The translations under genes were made by a program, and so were the position numbers. This document shows positions 1 to 6,683 of a stretch of 10,076 nucleotides of DNA, piece after piece. This DNA is from an uncultured Candidatus Melainabacteria bacterium. Lineage in GTDB: Bacteria > Cyanobacteriota > Vampirovibrionia > Gastranaerophilales > Gastranaerophilaceae. The notes beneath the pieces were generated by a model that had not been told where the DNA came from, ran no database searches, and worked only from the letters and a program-made list of their open reading frames with translations. Position 1 is the first letter of the stretch, and every line of letters begins with the position of its first letter. The DNA lies in the NCBI GenBank assembly GCA_934773085.1, contig CAKVMU010000044.1, positions 1 to 10,076 on the forward strand, written 5' to 3'.

Positions 1-1430
1 ATATCCACCTGTCCGTTTCTCAAATTTGTTTCAGAAACTTTTCGCTGCTTTTTGCCAATACTGCCCAAGAAGAGTTCTGTCCTAATATTTAGCGGATTAA
101 GCCATTTTGTAATGTTCGCATAATGCTGTTGGGCAAGAATTTCCGTAGGTGCCATAATTGCTGCTTGATAACCGTTTTCAATTGCCGCAAGCAACATAAT
201 AACCGCAACGACGGTCTTTCCACTGCCTACATCACCTTGTAAAAGTCTTTGCATAGGTTTTGTGGAATTTAAATCATTCAAAATCTCGTTAACCGCACGC
301 TTTTGCGCTCCGGTTAGTTCAAATGGCAACGAGTTAATAAACCGCATTACAAGTCCGTCTTTTTTTATGCCAAGTGACACAGACTGTAAATTCCGGTTGT
401 TTTCTTCACGAATTAATGCGAGTTTTAGTTGAATAAGAAAGAATTCTTCAAACACAAGTGAAAAGCGTGCTTTATCAAGCTTTTCTTTATCATCCGGAAA
501 ATGAATCTGCCTCAGCGCATCTTTTTTCTCAAGCAAATCATATTTTTCGACTAAATATTTTGGAAGAACAGTTTCAATCTCATCACTGTAAGTTTCCAAA
601 ACGTTATAAATTGCCTTGCGCAAGGTTTTGATATTAAGTTTTTCACTCAAAGGATAAATAGGAACAATCCTTGCCAAATTCAAATTAGAGCCGACAAGAG
701 AATCGTCGTCCATGATGGAGTATGTCGGTCTGTCCAGAGTCAGCATCCCATCGTAAGAATTCAGTTTAACTGTACCGGAAACCATTATTCCGGAACCTTT
801 CGGAAACTGAGACTTCATTCTTTCCATAACAAATTTTGAAGACTTGGACGCAAAAAAGTTTAGATTAATTTTTCCGGTACCATCCGAAATACGAACCTTT
901 ATTATTCCAAGATTATTTTTTGTAGTGAATGCTTCTACAGCCTTGATAGTTCCAAAAATTGTTGTATCCGTACCAACTTCAAGGTCTTTTATTCTGGTGC
1001 GGGTAGAATAATCTACGTGTTTGCGTGGAAAATAGTACAACAAGTCGTTTGCACTGTAAATTCCGAGCTTATTCAGCATATATGCAATTTTTGGACCAAC
1101 ACCTTTTATATAAGTTACATCCGTCTGCGAAATTGGCTTCTTACCCTCTTTTAAAACAGGCTCTTCTTTAGGTGGGTCAATGTATTGAGCCTTAATAACC
1201 TTGACAAGCCCTTCCAAAGATTTTTTTCTTGAAGGAACGGTTTCCATAGGATACCGCTCAAAATGTTCCAAAAGCACCTTCCATTTTGGGTTATCAGGAT
1301 ATAGCTTAATTTCTTGCCTTAGAACAGAACAAATGAAGGAAGCGAAGCTTTTGTTTCTTCCGTTAATGTTAATATATTTGTGTTTTACCTCTATTTCAAC
1401 AGCTTTTTTAACTTGCTCAAGATTATCCAT
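1..1430 (-). CDS. recG: ATP-dependent DNA helicase RecG, 3' part cut off by window edge
   Basis: RecG remodels stalled replication forks and branch-migrates Holliday junctions in the cytoplasm. The first 476 codons are present (my own translation of the minus strand from ATG at 1430). Residues 1-95 form an N-terminal extension absent from E. coli RecG but usual in cyanobacterial-type RecG. Residues 108-142 match the start of the wedge domain (IKGVGPKIAYMLNKLGI, then DLLYYFPRKHVDYS), and an OB-fold-like stretch runs to about 235. The Q-motif-like segment is at 370-380, Walker A GDVGSGKT at 399-406 and motif Ia APTEILAQQHY at 427-437. The DEAH-box and the second helicase lobe lie beyond position 1. 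A GGAG lies 10 bases before the start. It sits 29 bases downstream of the cyclase gene with no terminator between, so co-transcription is likely. Confidence in identity is very high. Confidence 0.97.
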   Translation of the reverse strand, partial: MDNLEQVKKAVEIEVKHKYININGRNKSFASFICSVLRQEIKLYPDNPKWKVLLEHFERYPMETVPSRKKSLEGLVKVIKAQYIDPPKEEPVLKEGKKPISQTDVTYIKGVGPKIAYMLNKLGIYSANDLLYYFPRKHVDYSTRTRIKDLEVGTDTTIFGTIKAVEAFTTKNNLGIIKVRISDGTGKINLNFFASKSSKFVMERMKSQFPKGSGIMVSGTVKLNSYDGMLTLDRPTYSIMDDDSLVGSNLNLARIVPIYPLSEKLNIKTLRKAIYNVLETYSDEIETVLPKYLVEKYDLLEKKDALRQIHFPDDKEKLDKARFSLVFEEFFLIQLKLALIREENNRNLQSVSLGIKKDGLVMRFINSLPFELTGAQKRAVNEILNDLNSTKPMQRLLQGDVGSGKTVVAVIMLLAAIENGYQAAIMAPTEILAQQHYANITKWLNPLNIRTELFLGSIGKKQRKVSETNLRNGQVD

Positions 1431-1459
1431 GCCGGAAAATCTCCATTACCCTTTTATCC

Positions 1460-3451
1460 CTATTCCGGAATATCCACTCCGAGAACCTCGTATATATCCA
1501 TTTTATTAGCTTTACCACGAATTTGAACATCCGAAATCTTAATCACATCCGTAAAACCTTTGACCTCCTCATAGGTTGACGGACTTATCAACAGCTTGGT
1601 TTTATAAATTTTATTATAACTCTCAAGACGACTAGCCAAGTTCACAGTATCACCGATTACCGTATATTCCATACGATTTACGGAACCTATGTTGCCCACA
1701 AAAACTTCTCCGGTATTAATTCCAACCCCGATTTCTATTTTAGGTTTACCTTCCGCATCCCATTTTTTGTGAAGTTCTTTAACTTTTTGAAGCATTTTCC
1801 ACGCACATATTACAGCATTTTTCGCATGATTTTTATCTTGGATAGGTTCTCCAAAAATAGCCATTACAGCATCACCGATAAACTTGTTAATAACACCGTT
1901 GCAACTTGTAATTATCGGTTCCATCTCAGTGAAATATTCGTTTAGAATTTCAGAAACCTGTTGAGCAGACATCTGTTCACTCATAGAAGTAAACCCACGA
2001 ATATCAGCGAACAAAACGGTTACCACAGACCTTTTTCCGCCCAGCCCCAAATTATCAATATTTTTAATAACACTCTTCATGACGTCTTGGGACATATATT
2101 TGCCCATCGCAGATTTTACTTTTTCCTTGCTACGATTTTCAATAACAAATTTATGAGTATACGCAAGAATTGTCGTCAGAACAAACATTACGATTGGCGT
2201 TAAAACATTTATTACAACCCCAAAATAGTAACAAAGCACCGTAATCAACAAATACGTTAAAAATATCGTAATTGTAGCACCAATAGACTTTGCAAGATTA
2301 GAAACCCGTATAAAAACGTACACCAAAAGCATTCCAAGGATTGTAATAAAAATATTTACTCCATCCGATAAAACCTTCAGAAAATCGTTGTGCAAAATAT
2401 TATCAATAGCAGTCGCCTGAATATCCACTCCCGGGTGATTGACCGTAATCGGGGTGTTTTTATTATCATTCAAACCTGTACCTGCAGGAACGTTCGCACC
2501 AATCAAAACAATTTTGTCTTTAAAATTTTCCGGTGATATTAGAGCCTTTTTGCCCTGTACGATTGCATCATAAGAATCCATAATATCAACGGCGGAATAC
2601 TGTGTATGCGAGTAGCCTGTTTCATAGAGTTTATAGTACTTTGTCGCAGTTAAAGTCTGTCCGTACGCAGTACGTCGTTGTTTTATATCATATTTTAGTT
2701 CCGGAAACTTAAGTAATTTGTCCGAAAGAACCATTTTTGGATTATTGTTAAGCATCAAAAAAGATTTCATAGCCAGAGAAGGGTAAAAAACATCTCCATA
2801 CTTAATCAAATATTCATGATTTCTGTAAATTTCATCCATTCCCCAAACTGAAAGATTCCCGTTAATAAACCCAGGGAACATTGAAACAGAGCCCGCATTT
2901 TTTACGACATCAAAATACGGTTTCGGAAACTTCATCATGCTTTCGTACAAAATCGGACGTGGAGAAGATTTTTCTTCCAATTGAACCGCAAATTTTTTGG
3001 CAAAAGCTTCATCGTAACTTTGTCCCAAAGTTTGATTTTCCCAAGGATTAATCATTGGCATAAAACCAACTATCAGATTATTGAACTTGCTCAACGTACG
3101 AAAAAACGCATTATCAGCTTCCGGATTATCCTTATCCAATGTCGCAAGAATTGCATCATATACAATCAGCTTCGGATGAGCATATTGAAAGTATTCAAAA
3201 ATTTTGCAATTTACATCCCTCTTCCATGGCCAACGATATTTTTCTACGGTTTTTGCATCAATTACCACAAGGACAATGTCATCACTGCCGTAAACTTTTT
3301 TGAAGCTGTCAAAAGGAAGTTTTTGGGTCAAAACATGCTTTGTCATAAAGTCGTATGCCTTAGGCTCTGCAAGATTGTATGTCAAAAAGTAGACAAAACT
3401 GAAAACAAGTAAGACAATGATGGTAGATAAAGCAAGTTTAATCTTATTCAT
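1460..3451 (-). CDS. CHASE2-domain class III adenylate/guanylate cyclase
   Basis: This is a 663-residue membrane-bound nucleotide cyclase, probably making cAMP from ATP. A first membrane helix lies at about residues 5-25. A large extracytoplasmic CHASE2 sensor follows (about 27-357, with DIVLVVIDAKTVEKYRWPW near 58-76, DKIVLIGANVPAGTGL at 312-327 and HPGVDIQATAIDNIL at 339-353). Three more helices lie at about 366-383, 390-410 and 413-431, then the catalytic domain. Metal-binding Asp483 (FADIRGFT) and Asp527 (KFIGDAVMAIFG), substrate Lys523, and transition-state Asn604 and Arg608 (VNLASR) are all present, so it should be active. Thr597 at the second substrate-specifying position is the class IIIb hallmark, a group with bicarbonate-responsive members. 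The reading frame is open up to an ATG at 3490, but I choose 3451 because it puts the first helix directly at the N-terminus and stays clear of the divergent gene's ribosome site. No Shine-Dalgarno sequence is seen. The signal sensed is unknown. Confidence 0.93.
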   Translation of the reverse strand: MNKIKLALSTIIVLLVFSFVYFLTYNLAEPKAYDFMTKHVLTQKLPFDSFKKVYGSDDIVLVVIDAKTVEKYRWPWKRDVNCKIFEYFQYAHPKLIVYDAILATLDKDNPEADNAFFRTLSKFNNLIVGFMPMINPWENQTLGQSYDEAFAKKFAVQLEEKSSPRPILYESMMKFPKPYFDVVKNAGSVSMFPGFINGNLSVWGMDEIYRNHEYLIKYGDVFYPSLAMKSFLMLNNNPKMVLSDKLLKFPELKYDIKQRRTAYGQTLTATKYYKLYETGYSHTQYSAVDIMDSYDAIVQGKKALISPENFKDKIVLIGANVPAGTGLNDNKNTPITVNHPGVDIQATAIDNILHNDFLKVLSDGVNIFITILGMLLVYVFIRVSNLAKSIGATITIFLTYLLITVLCYYFGVVINVLTPIVMFVLTTILAYTHKFVIENRSKEKVKSAMGKYMSQDVMKSVIKNIDNLGLGGKRSVVTVLFADIRGFTSMSEQMSAQQVSEILNEYFTEMEPIITSCNGVINKFIGDAVMAIFGEPIQDKNHAKNAVICAWKMLQKVKELHKKWDAEGKPKIEIGVGINTGEVFVGNIGSVNRMEYTVIGDTVNLASRLESYNKIYKTKLLISPSTYEEVKGFTDVIKISDVQIRGKANKMDIYEVLGVDIPE

Positions 3452-3458
3452 AATATTT

Positions 3459-3464
3459 ATGATA
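3459..3464 (-). promoter_or_regulatory. Possible -10 element of the cyclase-recG transcript
   Basis: On the minus strand TATCAT ends 7 bases before the cyclase ATG at 3451, a spacing that would start transcription at or next to the initiation codon. No Shine-Dalgarno sequence precedes that ATG, consistent with a leaderless message. No convincing -35 is visible. An alternative hexamer TATTAT (3464-3469, minus) would shift the start by about 5 bases. Both overlap the plus-strand -10. Confidence 0.4.
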
Positions 3465-3468
3465 TAAT
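3460..3468 (+). promoter_or_regulatory. Extended -10 promoter of the aldolase-kinase-csaB operon
   Basis: TGATATAAT is a perfect extended -10 (TGnTATAAT). Transcription should start near 3475, giving an untranslated leader of about 20 bases. A good ribosome site, AAGGA at 3481-3485, lies 9 bases before the ATG at 3495. There is no recognisable -35, which extended -10 promoters often lack. The same 11 bases, TATGATATAAT, recur at 9576-9586. Confidence 0.7.
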
Positions 3469-3494
3469 AAATTGGGGAAAAAGGATACATATAA

Positions 3495-4124
3495 ATGAGT
3501 GAAAATTACATTAGTACAATAGCTGAGGATAAAATTTATCCAATTATCAGGTGCAAAGAAGCTGACCAGGCTGTAGAAATAGCAAAAGCATTAGTTGAAG
3601 GCGGAGTAAGAGTCTTAGAAATCAACGTTGAAAATCCTTCACTATATGGTGCTATACAAGAAGTTTCAAAATATGCAACAGTTTGTGCAGGTGGTATCAT
3701 TACCGCAACACAAGCAGATTATGCAATCAAGAGCGGAGCAAAACTTTTTGCTTCTCCGATTTTTCAAATGAATTTGGTTAAAATTTCCAAAAACATACGA
3801 GTTCCGTTTATCGCAGGTACATCAACCGCAAACGAAGCCTACAATGCTTGGAAATCAAGAATTCCGTTGATTAAACTTTTCCCCGCTGATGCAATGGGCG
3901 GAGTTCAATACATAGAAAATATTTTAAGACAAATGCCATTCTTAAATCTTATGCCAACAGGTAATATTAAATTAAGCGAAGTTGTTACATATATTAATGC
4001 AGGTGCCGCTGCTGTAGGTGTCGGAAGAGACTTCTACCTCGGATTTACACCTCACGAAATCACAAACAGAACAAAAGAAATTTTGTCAGAAGTCAGGGAT
4101 TTTACTAAATGGAGCAAAAAATAG
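3495..4124 (+). CDS. eda: KDPG/KHG aldolase family protein (class I aldolase), divergent
   Basis: This is a 209-residue TIM-barrel aldolase of the KDPG/KHG family, which splits 2-keto-3-deoxy-6-phosphogluconate to pyruvate and glyceraldehyde-3-phosphate through a Schiff base. Its length fits the family. The Schiff-base lysine is Lys127 (LIKLFPADAMGG), the catalytic glutamate is Glu42 (LEINVENPS), and Arg19 (PIIRC) matches the early family arginine. By eye alignment several ligand-contacting positions differ from E. coli and Thermotoga Eda: the GAGT motif is CAGG (Gly67 for Thr), PTGG is PTGN (Asn157) and the GGS/GVGS serine is Arg178 (GVGRDFY). The fold and chemistry are therefore secure, but the substrate could be a related 2-keto-3-deoxy sugar acid. 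It is first in a three-gene operon and its end overlaps the kinase start by 16 bases. Confidence 0.88.
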   Translation: MSENYISTIAEDKIYPIIRCKEADQAVEIAKALVEGGVRVLEINVENPSLYGAIQEVSKYATVCAGGIITATQADYAIKSGAKLFASPIFQMNLVKISKNIRVPFIAGTSTANEAYNAWKSRIPLIKLFPADAMGGVQYIENILRQMPFLNLMPTGNIKLSEVVTYINAGAAAVGVGRDFYLGFTPHEITNRTKEILSEVRDFTKWSKK

Positions 4125-5038
4125 ATATTGCTATAGTTGGCGAATGCCTAATTGAGCTTTCTGCAAACGGAACATTGGCAGATACGTCAACATTAAACAA
4201 ATATTTTGGCGGAGATACTGTCACAACAGCCGTTGCGGTAGCACGTCTCGGCGGAAGCGTTACTTATCTTACAAAAGTCGGCAATGACGGATTCAGCGAG
4301 TTCATCATTTCTTCTTTGCAAAAAGAAAATATTGATACGTCTTTAATCAAAACAAATGACGAACAAAATGGTATGTACATCGTTTCTCACACCCTTGATA
4401 ACAAAGAAGTTCTTTATTACAAACGCAAAACCGCTGCGACAAAACTCTCGATTGAAGATATTTCCGAAGACTGCATAAAAAAATTGAAACTTATTTATTC
4501 AACAGGTGTGGTTCAATCACTCTCTGCAAGTTCAAGAGAACTGGTCAGAGAATCCTTTAGAATCGCAAAAGAAAACGACGTTCTGACAGCCTATGACCCG
4601 AATTACACTTCCTGTTTTATGAACTCCTCCGATACAAAGGAATATTTTGAAGAAATTATTGATTTAACGGATATTATTTTCTTGAGTCTAAAGAACGATG
4701 CAGTTAAGTTGTATGAAATTGAATCAATTGACAAAGTTATGAAATACTTCTGGGACAGAGGGGTTAAAATTGTTGTCATTAAATCCCATATAGACAACGG
4801 ATATTATACCGGATATAACGGTGACATCAGCTTTACAGAATTTTATAACTCCCAGAAAGCAATCGATACAACCGCATCAGGCGATGTATTTAACGGTGGA
4901 TTTTTATACGCAATTACAAACGGATACGCTCCTGCAGATGCTTCCAAGTTTGCAGCTGTGGTTTCCGGACTCCAAACTCAAAATTATGGCGCAATTCAAG
5001 CCATTCCTTATAAAGAAACAGTTATGGAGAATATCTGA
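4109..5038 (+). CDS. PfkB-family sugar kinase, 2-keto-3-deoxygluconate kinase-like
   Basis: This 309-residue ribokinase-fold (PfkB) kinase phosphorylates a sugar or sugar acid with ATP in the cytoplasm. PfkB signature 1 is seen at 32-48 (YFGGDTVTTAVAVARLG). Signature 2 is at 253-266 (DTTASGDVFNGGFL), with catalytic base Asp259 and an A-S-G-D anion hole in place of the commoner G-A-G-D. DTTA.GD and the YDPNYT segment at 162-167 resemble 2-keto-3-deoxygluconate kinases (DPNYR). With the aldolase upstream this gives a plausible KDG to KDPG to pyruvate route; that specificity is inferred partly from context. Fructokinase or another sugar kinase activity cannot be excluded. The start overlaps the aldolase end by 16 bases, with AGGGA upstream, and the stop codon overlaps the next ATG (TGATG), so translation is probably coupled. 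Confidence 0.88.
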   Translation: MEQKIDIAIVGECLIELSANGTLADTSTLNKYFGGDTVTTAVAVARLGGSVTYLTKVGNDGFSEFIISSLQKENIDTSLIKTNDEQNGMYIVSHTLDNKEVLYYKRKTAATKLSIEDISEDCIKKLKLIYSTGVVQSLSASSRELVRESFRIAKENDVLTAYDPNYTSCFMNSSDTKEYFEEIIDLTDIIFLSLKNDAVKLYEIESIDKVMKYFWDRGVKIVVIKSHIDNGYYTGYNGDISFTEFYNSQKAIDTTASGDVFNGGFLYAITNGYAPADASKFAAVVSGLQTQNYGAIQAIPYKETVMENI

Positions 5039-5991
5039 TGACAAAATACGTAGTTTCCGGCTACATAGGTTTCGATAATTTTGGCGATGAAGCAATCGCA
5101 AAGATTTTGACTTCTCATCTCAAGCAAAATGGCGAAGTAACCGTTATTTCATCCAATCCGGCAAAAACGGCGAAATTATACGGTGTAAAAGCTGTCGGAA
5201 TGTTAGACTTCGTCAAACCGATTTTAGAATCTGATGTTCTTGTATCCGGCGGTGGAAGTTTATTGCAAGACGTAACAAGCCTAAAAAGTCTTTTGTATTA
5301 TCTGGCAATCATTATGACTGCGCTTGCAGCAGGGAAAAAGGTCGTAATTTTTGCCCAAGGATTTACTCCGTTCAGAACAAATATTGGCAAATTTTTGACA
5401 AAATTCGCATTAAAACATTGTCATAAAATTACCGTCCGTGATATTGGCTCTCAAAAACTTTTGGCTGATTTAGGAATAAATTCCGAATTGGTTGCTGATC
5501 CGGTTTTTGGAATAACAGTTCCACAAAACATTACACATCAAGGGGTTGGAATCCAATTAAGAAGTTTTAACGGCCTTACTGACGAATTTCTTAAAGAATT
5601 AGCGAAAGAAATAAAACAAAGATTCCCGAACGAAGAGATTAAACTCATATCCCTGCAAGATTCTCTGGATGTTGAAGTCTTGAAAAAGTTCTCGTCATAC
5701 GGACTCCAAGCAAAATTACTAAGCGGACTAACAGCCGATGAAATTATAAATGAAGTTTCGAACCTCGAATACCTAATCGGAATGCGCTTTCACTCATCCT
5801 TGGTCGCCGCAAAAGCAGGTGTTAAAGTTTTGGGAATAGATTATGACATCAAAGTCAAAAAATTAGCTTCAGACATTGGATTCCCGCTGATTGAGATGAA
5901 CGGCTCCAATATTTCGGAAGGATTTGACAAACTCTTGAATCTGAATACAAAAGAATACACCATTCCGGAATTTATTTTTCCGCAAATTTAA
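5038..5991 (+). CDS. csaB: Polysaccharide pyruvyl transferase, CsaB family
   Basis: This 317-residue protein belongs to the polysaccharide pyruvyl transferase family. Members use phosphoenolpyruvate to add a pyruvate ketal to a cell-wall polysaccharide sugar, and the modified polymer can be the ligand of SLH-domain envelope proteins. Visible family motifs are the N-terminal GYIGFDNFGDEAI (8-20), SGGGSLLQDVTSLKSLLYY (70-88), FAQGFTPF (105-112) where most members read Q-G-I-G-P, the TVRD segment (132-135), ADPVF (153-157) and GMRFHSSLVAAKAGV (248-262). Length is normal for CsaB and no signal peptide or membrane helix is seen. It is translated from the TGATG overlap with the kinase. Its grouping with a KDG-type kinase and aldolase is unusual and its acceptor polymer is unknown. 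Confidence 0.92.
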   Translation: MTKYVVSGYIGFDNFGDEAIAKILTSHLKQNGEVTVISSNPAKTAKLYGVKAVGMLDFVKPILESDVLVSGGGSLLQDVTSLKSLLYYLAIIMTALAAGKKVVIFAQGFTPFRTNIGKFLTKFALKHCHKITVRDIGSQKLLADLGINSELVADPVFGITVPQNITHQGVGIQLRSFNGLTDEFLKELAKEIKQRFPNEEIKLISLQDSLDVEVLKKFSSYGLQAKLLSGLTADEIINEVSNLEYLIGMRFHSSLVAAKAGVKVLGIDYDIKVKKLASDIGFPLIEMNGSNISEGFDKLLNLNTKEYTIPEFIFPQI

Positions 5992-6029
5992 CCCGTTTGG
6001 ATGACCTAATCGGTTATTGATTTTAGGAT

Positions 6030-6035
6030 TATAAT
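6030..6035 (+). promoter_or_regulatory. Possible -10 for the Hsp20-like gene
   Basis: A perfect TATAAT lies 31 bases before the ATG at 6067, in the 75-base gap after csaB. It lacks the TGn extension and no -35 is recognisable, so it may be chance in AT-rich DNA. If it is not used, the gene is probably read through from the csaB operon, because no terminator hairpin with a T-run is visible in the gap. Confidence 0.35.
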
Positions 6036-6066
6036 TATATTTAATATTTCGGAAAGGAGTTTCGTT

Positions 6067-6564
6067 ATGTTAAATGAAGAAAAGAAACATGTTTGGCTAA
6101 AAATCACCGGAATTATCGCTATGTCGTTTATAGTGGCATTTTTAGCGTTCTATTGCGCTCTTGCACTGATGATACACAGGATAACAGACCCAATGTATCA
6201 CGCAAGACAAATGGAAAAAATGATGATAAAACAAGAAAAAAATTTCAAACGAATGGAAGCAAAAATGAGTGAAAATCCGTTTGAACCCAAAATGCGACCT
6301 ATGTTGATTAACTTGGTAACAGAAAACAACGAATACAAAATTATTGTCGATTTGAAACCGCTCAACGGAAACGAAAACGCCGTCAATGTTAAATTGGATG
6401 ACAATATGGTTACTATATCCGGAGAAACAGATAAGAAAACAATCGGCGGAGAAAAAATTCTTAATTTCAGCCAATCATACTACCTTGATGAAAAAATTGA
6501 CTCCACCAAAATTTCAAAAGAGAAAAAAGGAAATAAATATATAATAACCATTCCGTTTAGTTAA
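6067..6564 (+). CDS. Membrane-anchored small heat shock (alpha-crystallin/Hsp20-like) protein
   Basis: This 165-residue protein has an N-terminal membrane helix (about 13-36, TGIIAMSFIVAFLAFYCALA) and a Met/Lys-rich, probably helical linker (about 41-78). A C-terminal domain from about 83 to the end has the Hsp20/alpha-crystallin beta-strand pattern: NEYKIIVDLKPLN, VNVKLDDNMVTISGE, then SQSYYLDEKIDSTKI and KGNKYIITIPF. Soluble Hsp20 chaperones hold unfolding proteins and oligomerise through a C-terminal I-x-I motif; here the chain stops right after the last strand, so that motif is missing. Cys30 does not sit in a lipobox, so it is not a lipoprotein. The linker after the helix is strongly basic, which favours a cytoplasmic C-terminus, but topology is uncertain. 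A strong ribosome site (AAGGAG, 6054-6059) lies 7 bases before the start. The chaperone role is inferred from the fold pattern only. Confidence 0.78.
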   Translation: MLNEEKKHVWLKITGIIAMSFIVAFLAFYCALALMIHRITDPMYHARQMEKMMIKQEKNFKRMEAKMSENPFEPKMRPMLINLVTENNEYKIIVDLKPLNGNENAVNVKLDDNMVTISGETDKKTIGGEKILNFSQSYYLDEKIDSTKISKEKKGNKYIITIPFS

Positions 6565-6565
6565 C

Positions 6566-6593
6566 AGTTGAAGAGTTGAAGAGTTGAACAGTT
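6566..6593 (+). repeat. Short tandem repeat, 8-base unit AGTTGAAG, about 3.5 copies
   Basis: Directly after the stop codon of the Hsp20-like gene the unit AGTTGAAG occurs twice exactly, then as AGTTGAAC, then partially as AGTT. It looks like a slippage-type microsatellite in the convergent gap; no function is evident. Confidence 0.8.
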
Positions 6594-6595
6594 CA

Positions 6596-6680
6596 TTATC
6601 CCCTCTCCTACGGAGAGGGTGGCACGAAGTGGCGGGAGAGGGTTTTGGTCGGTAGGGTGCGCACACTTGCACCCCGATAA
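6596..6680. repeat. GC-rich element with nested inverted repeats, possible bidirectional terminator
   Basis: This stretch between two convergent genes is about 65% GC over 6601-6675, far above its surroundings. It holds a perfect 8-bp hairpin (CCCTCTCC 6601-6608, loop TAC, GGAGAGGG 6612-6619), a second copy GGGAGAGGG (6634-6642) followed by TTTT that could pair with the same left arm, and a 6-bp stem GGGTGC/GCACCC (6655-6660, 6669-6674). The whole is framed by TTATC (6596-6600) and its complement GATAA (6676-6680). The composition and architecture look like a dispersed intergenic palindromic repeat. It may terminate transcription for both neighbours, though the T-run is short. Repetition elsewhere in the genome cannot be judged from this window. 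Confidence 0.65.
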
Positions 6681-6683
6681 CTT

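Noticed and set aside
1201..1509. Open frame of 102 codons on the plus strand
   Set aside because: Antisense to the recG start and the cyclase end, both well supported. The translation looks like random Ser/Leu-rich sequence.
2981..3412. Open frame of 143 codons on the plus strand
   Set aside because: It lies entirely antisense to the CHASE2 part of the cyclase, whose protein is clearly conserved. The translation has no recognisable domain and there is no good ribosome site.
3449..3490. Upstream ATG at 3490 for the cyclase
   Set aside because: It would add 13 residues before the first membrane helix and would overlap the aldolase operon's ribosome site and promoter. The ATG at 3451 fits the CHASE2 cyclase pattern better.
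6142..6474. 110-codon minus-strand frame over the Hsp20-like gene
   Set aside because: His/Phe-rich mirror of a Lys/Met-rich gene on the other strand, which has a strong ribosome site and domain match.
6651..6680. Possible tRNA or small RNA in the GC-rich gap
   Set aside because: The stems are short and do not form a cloverleaf, and no T-loop sequence is seen; a palindromic repeat explains it better.
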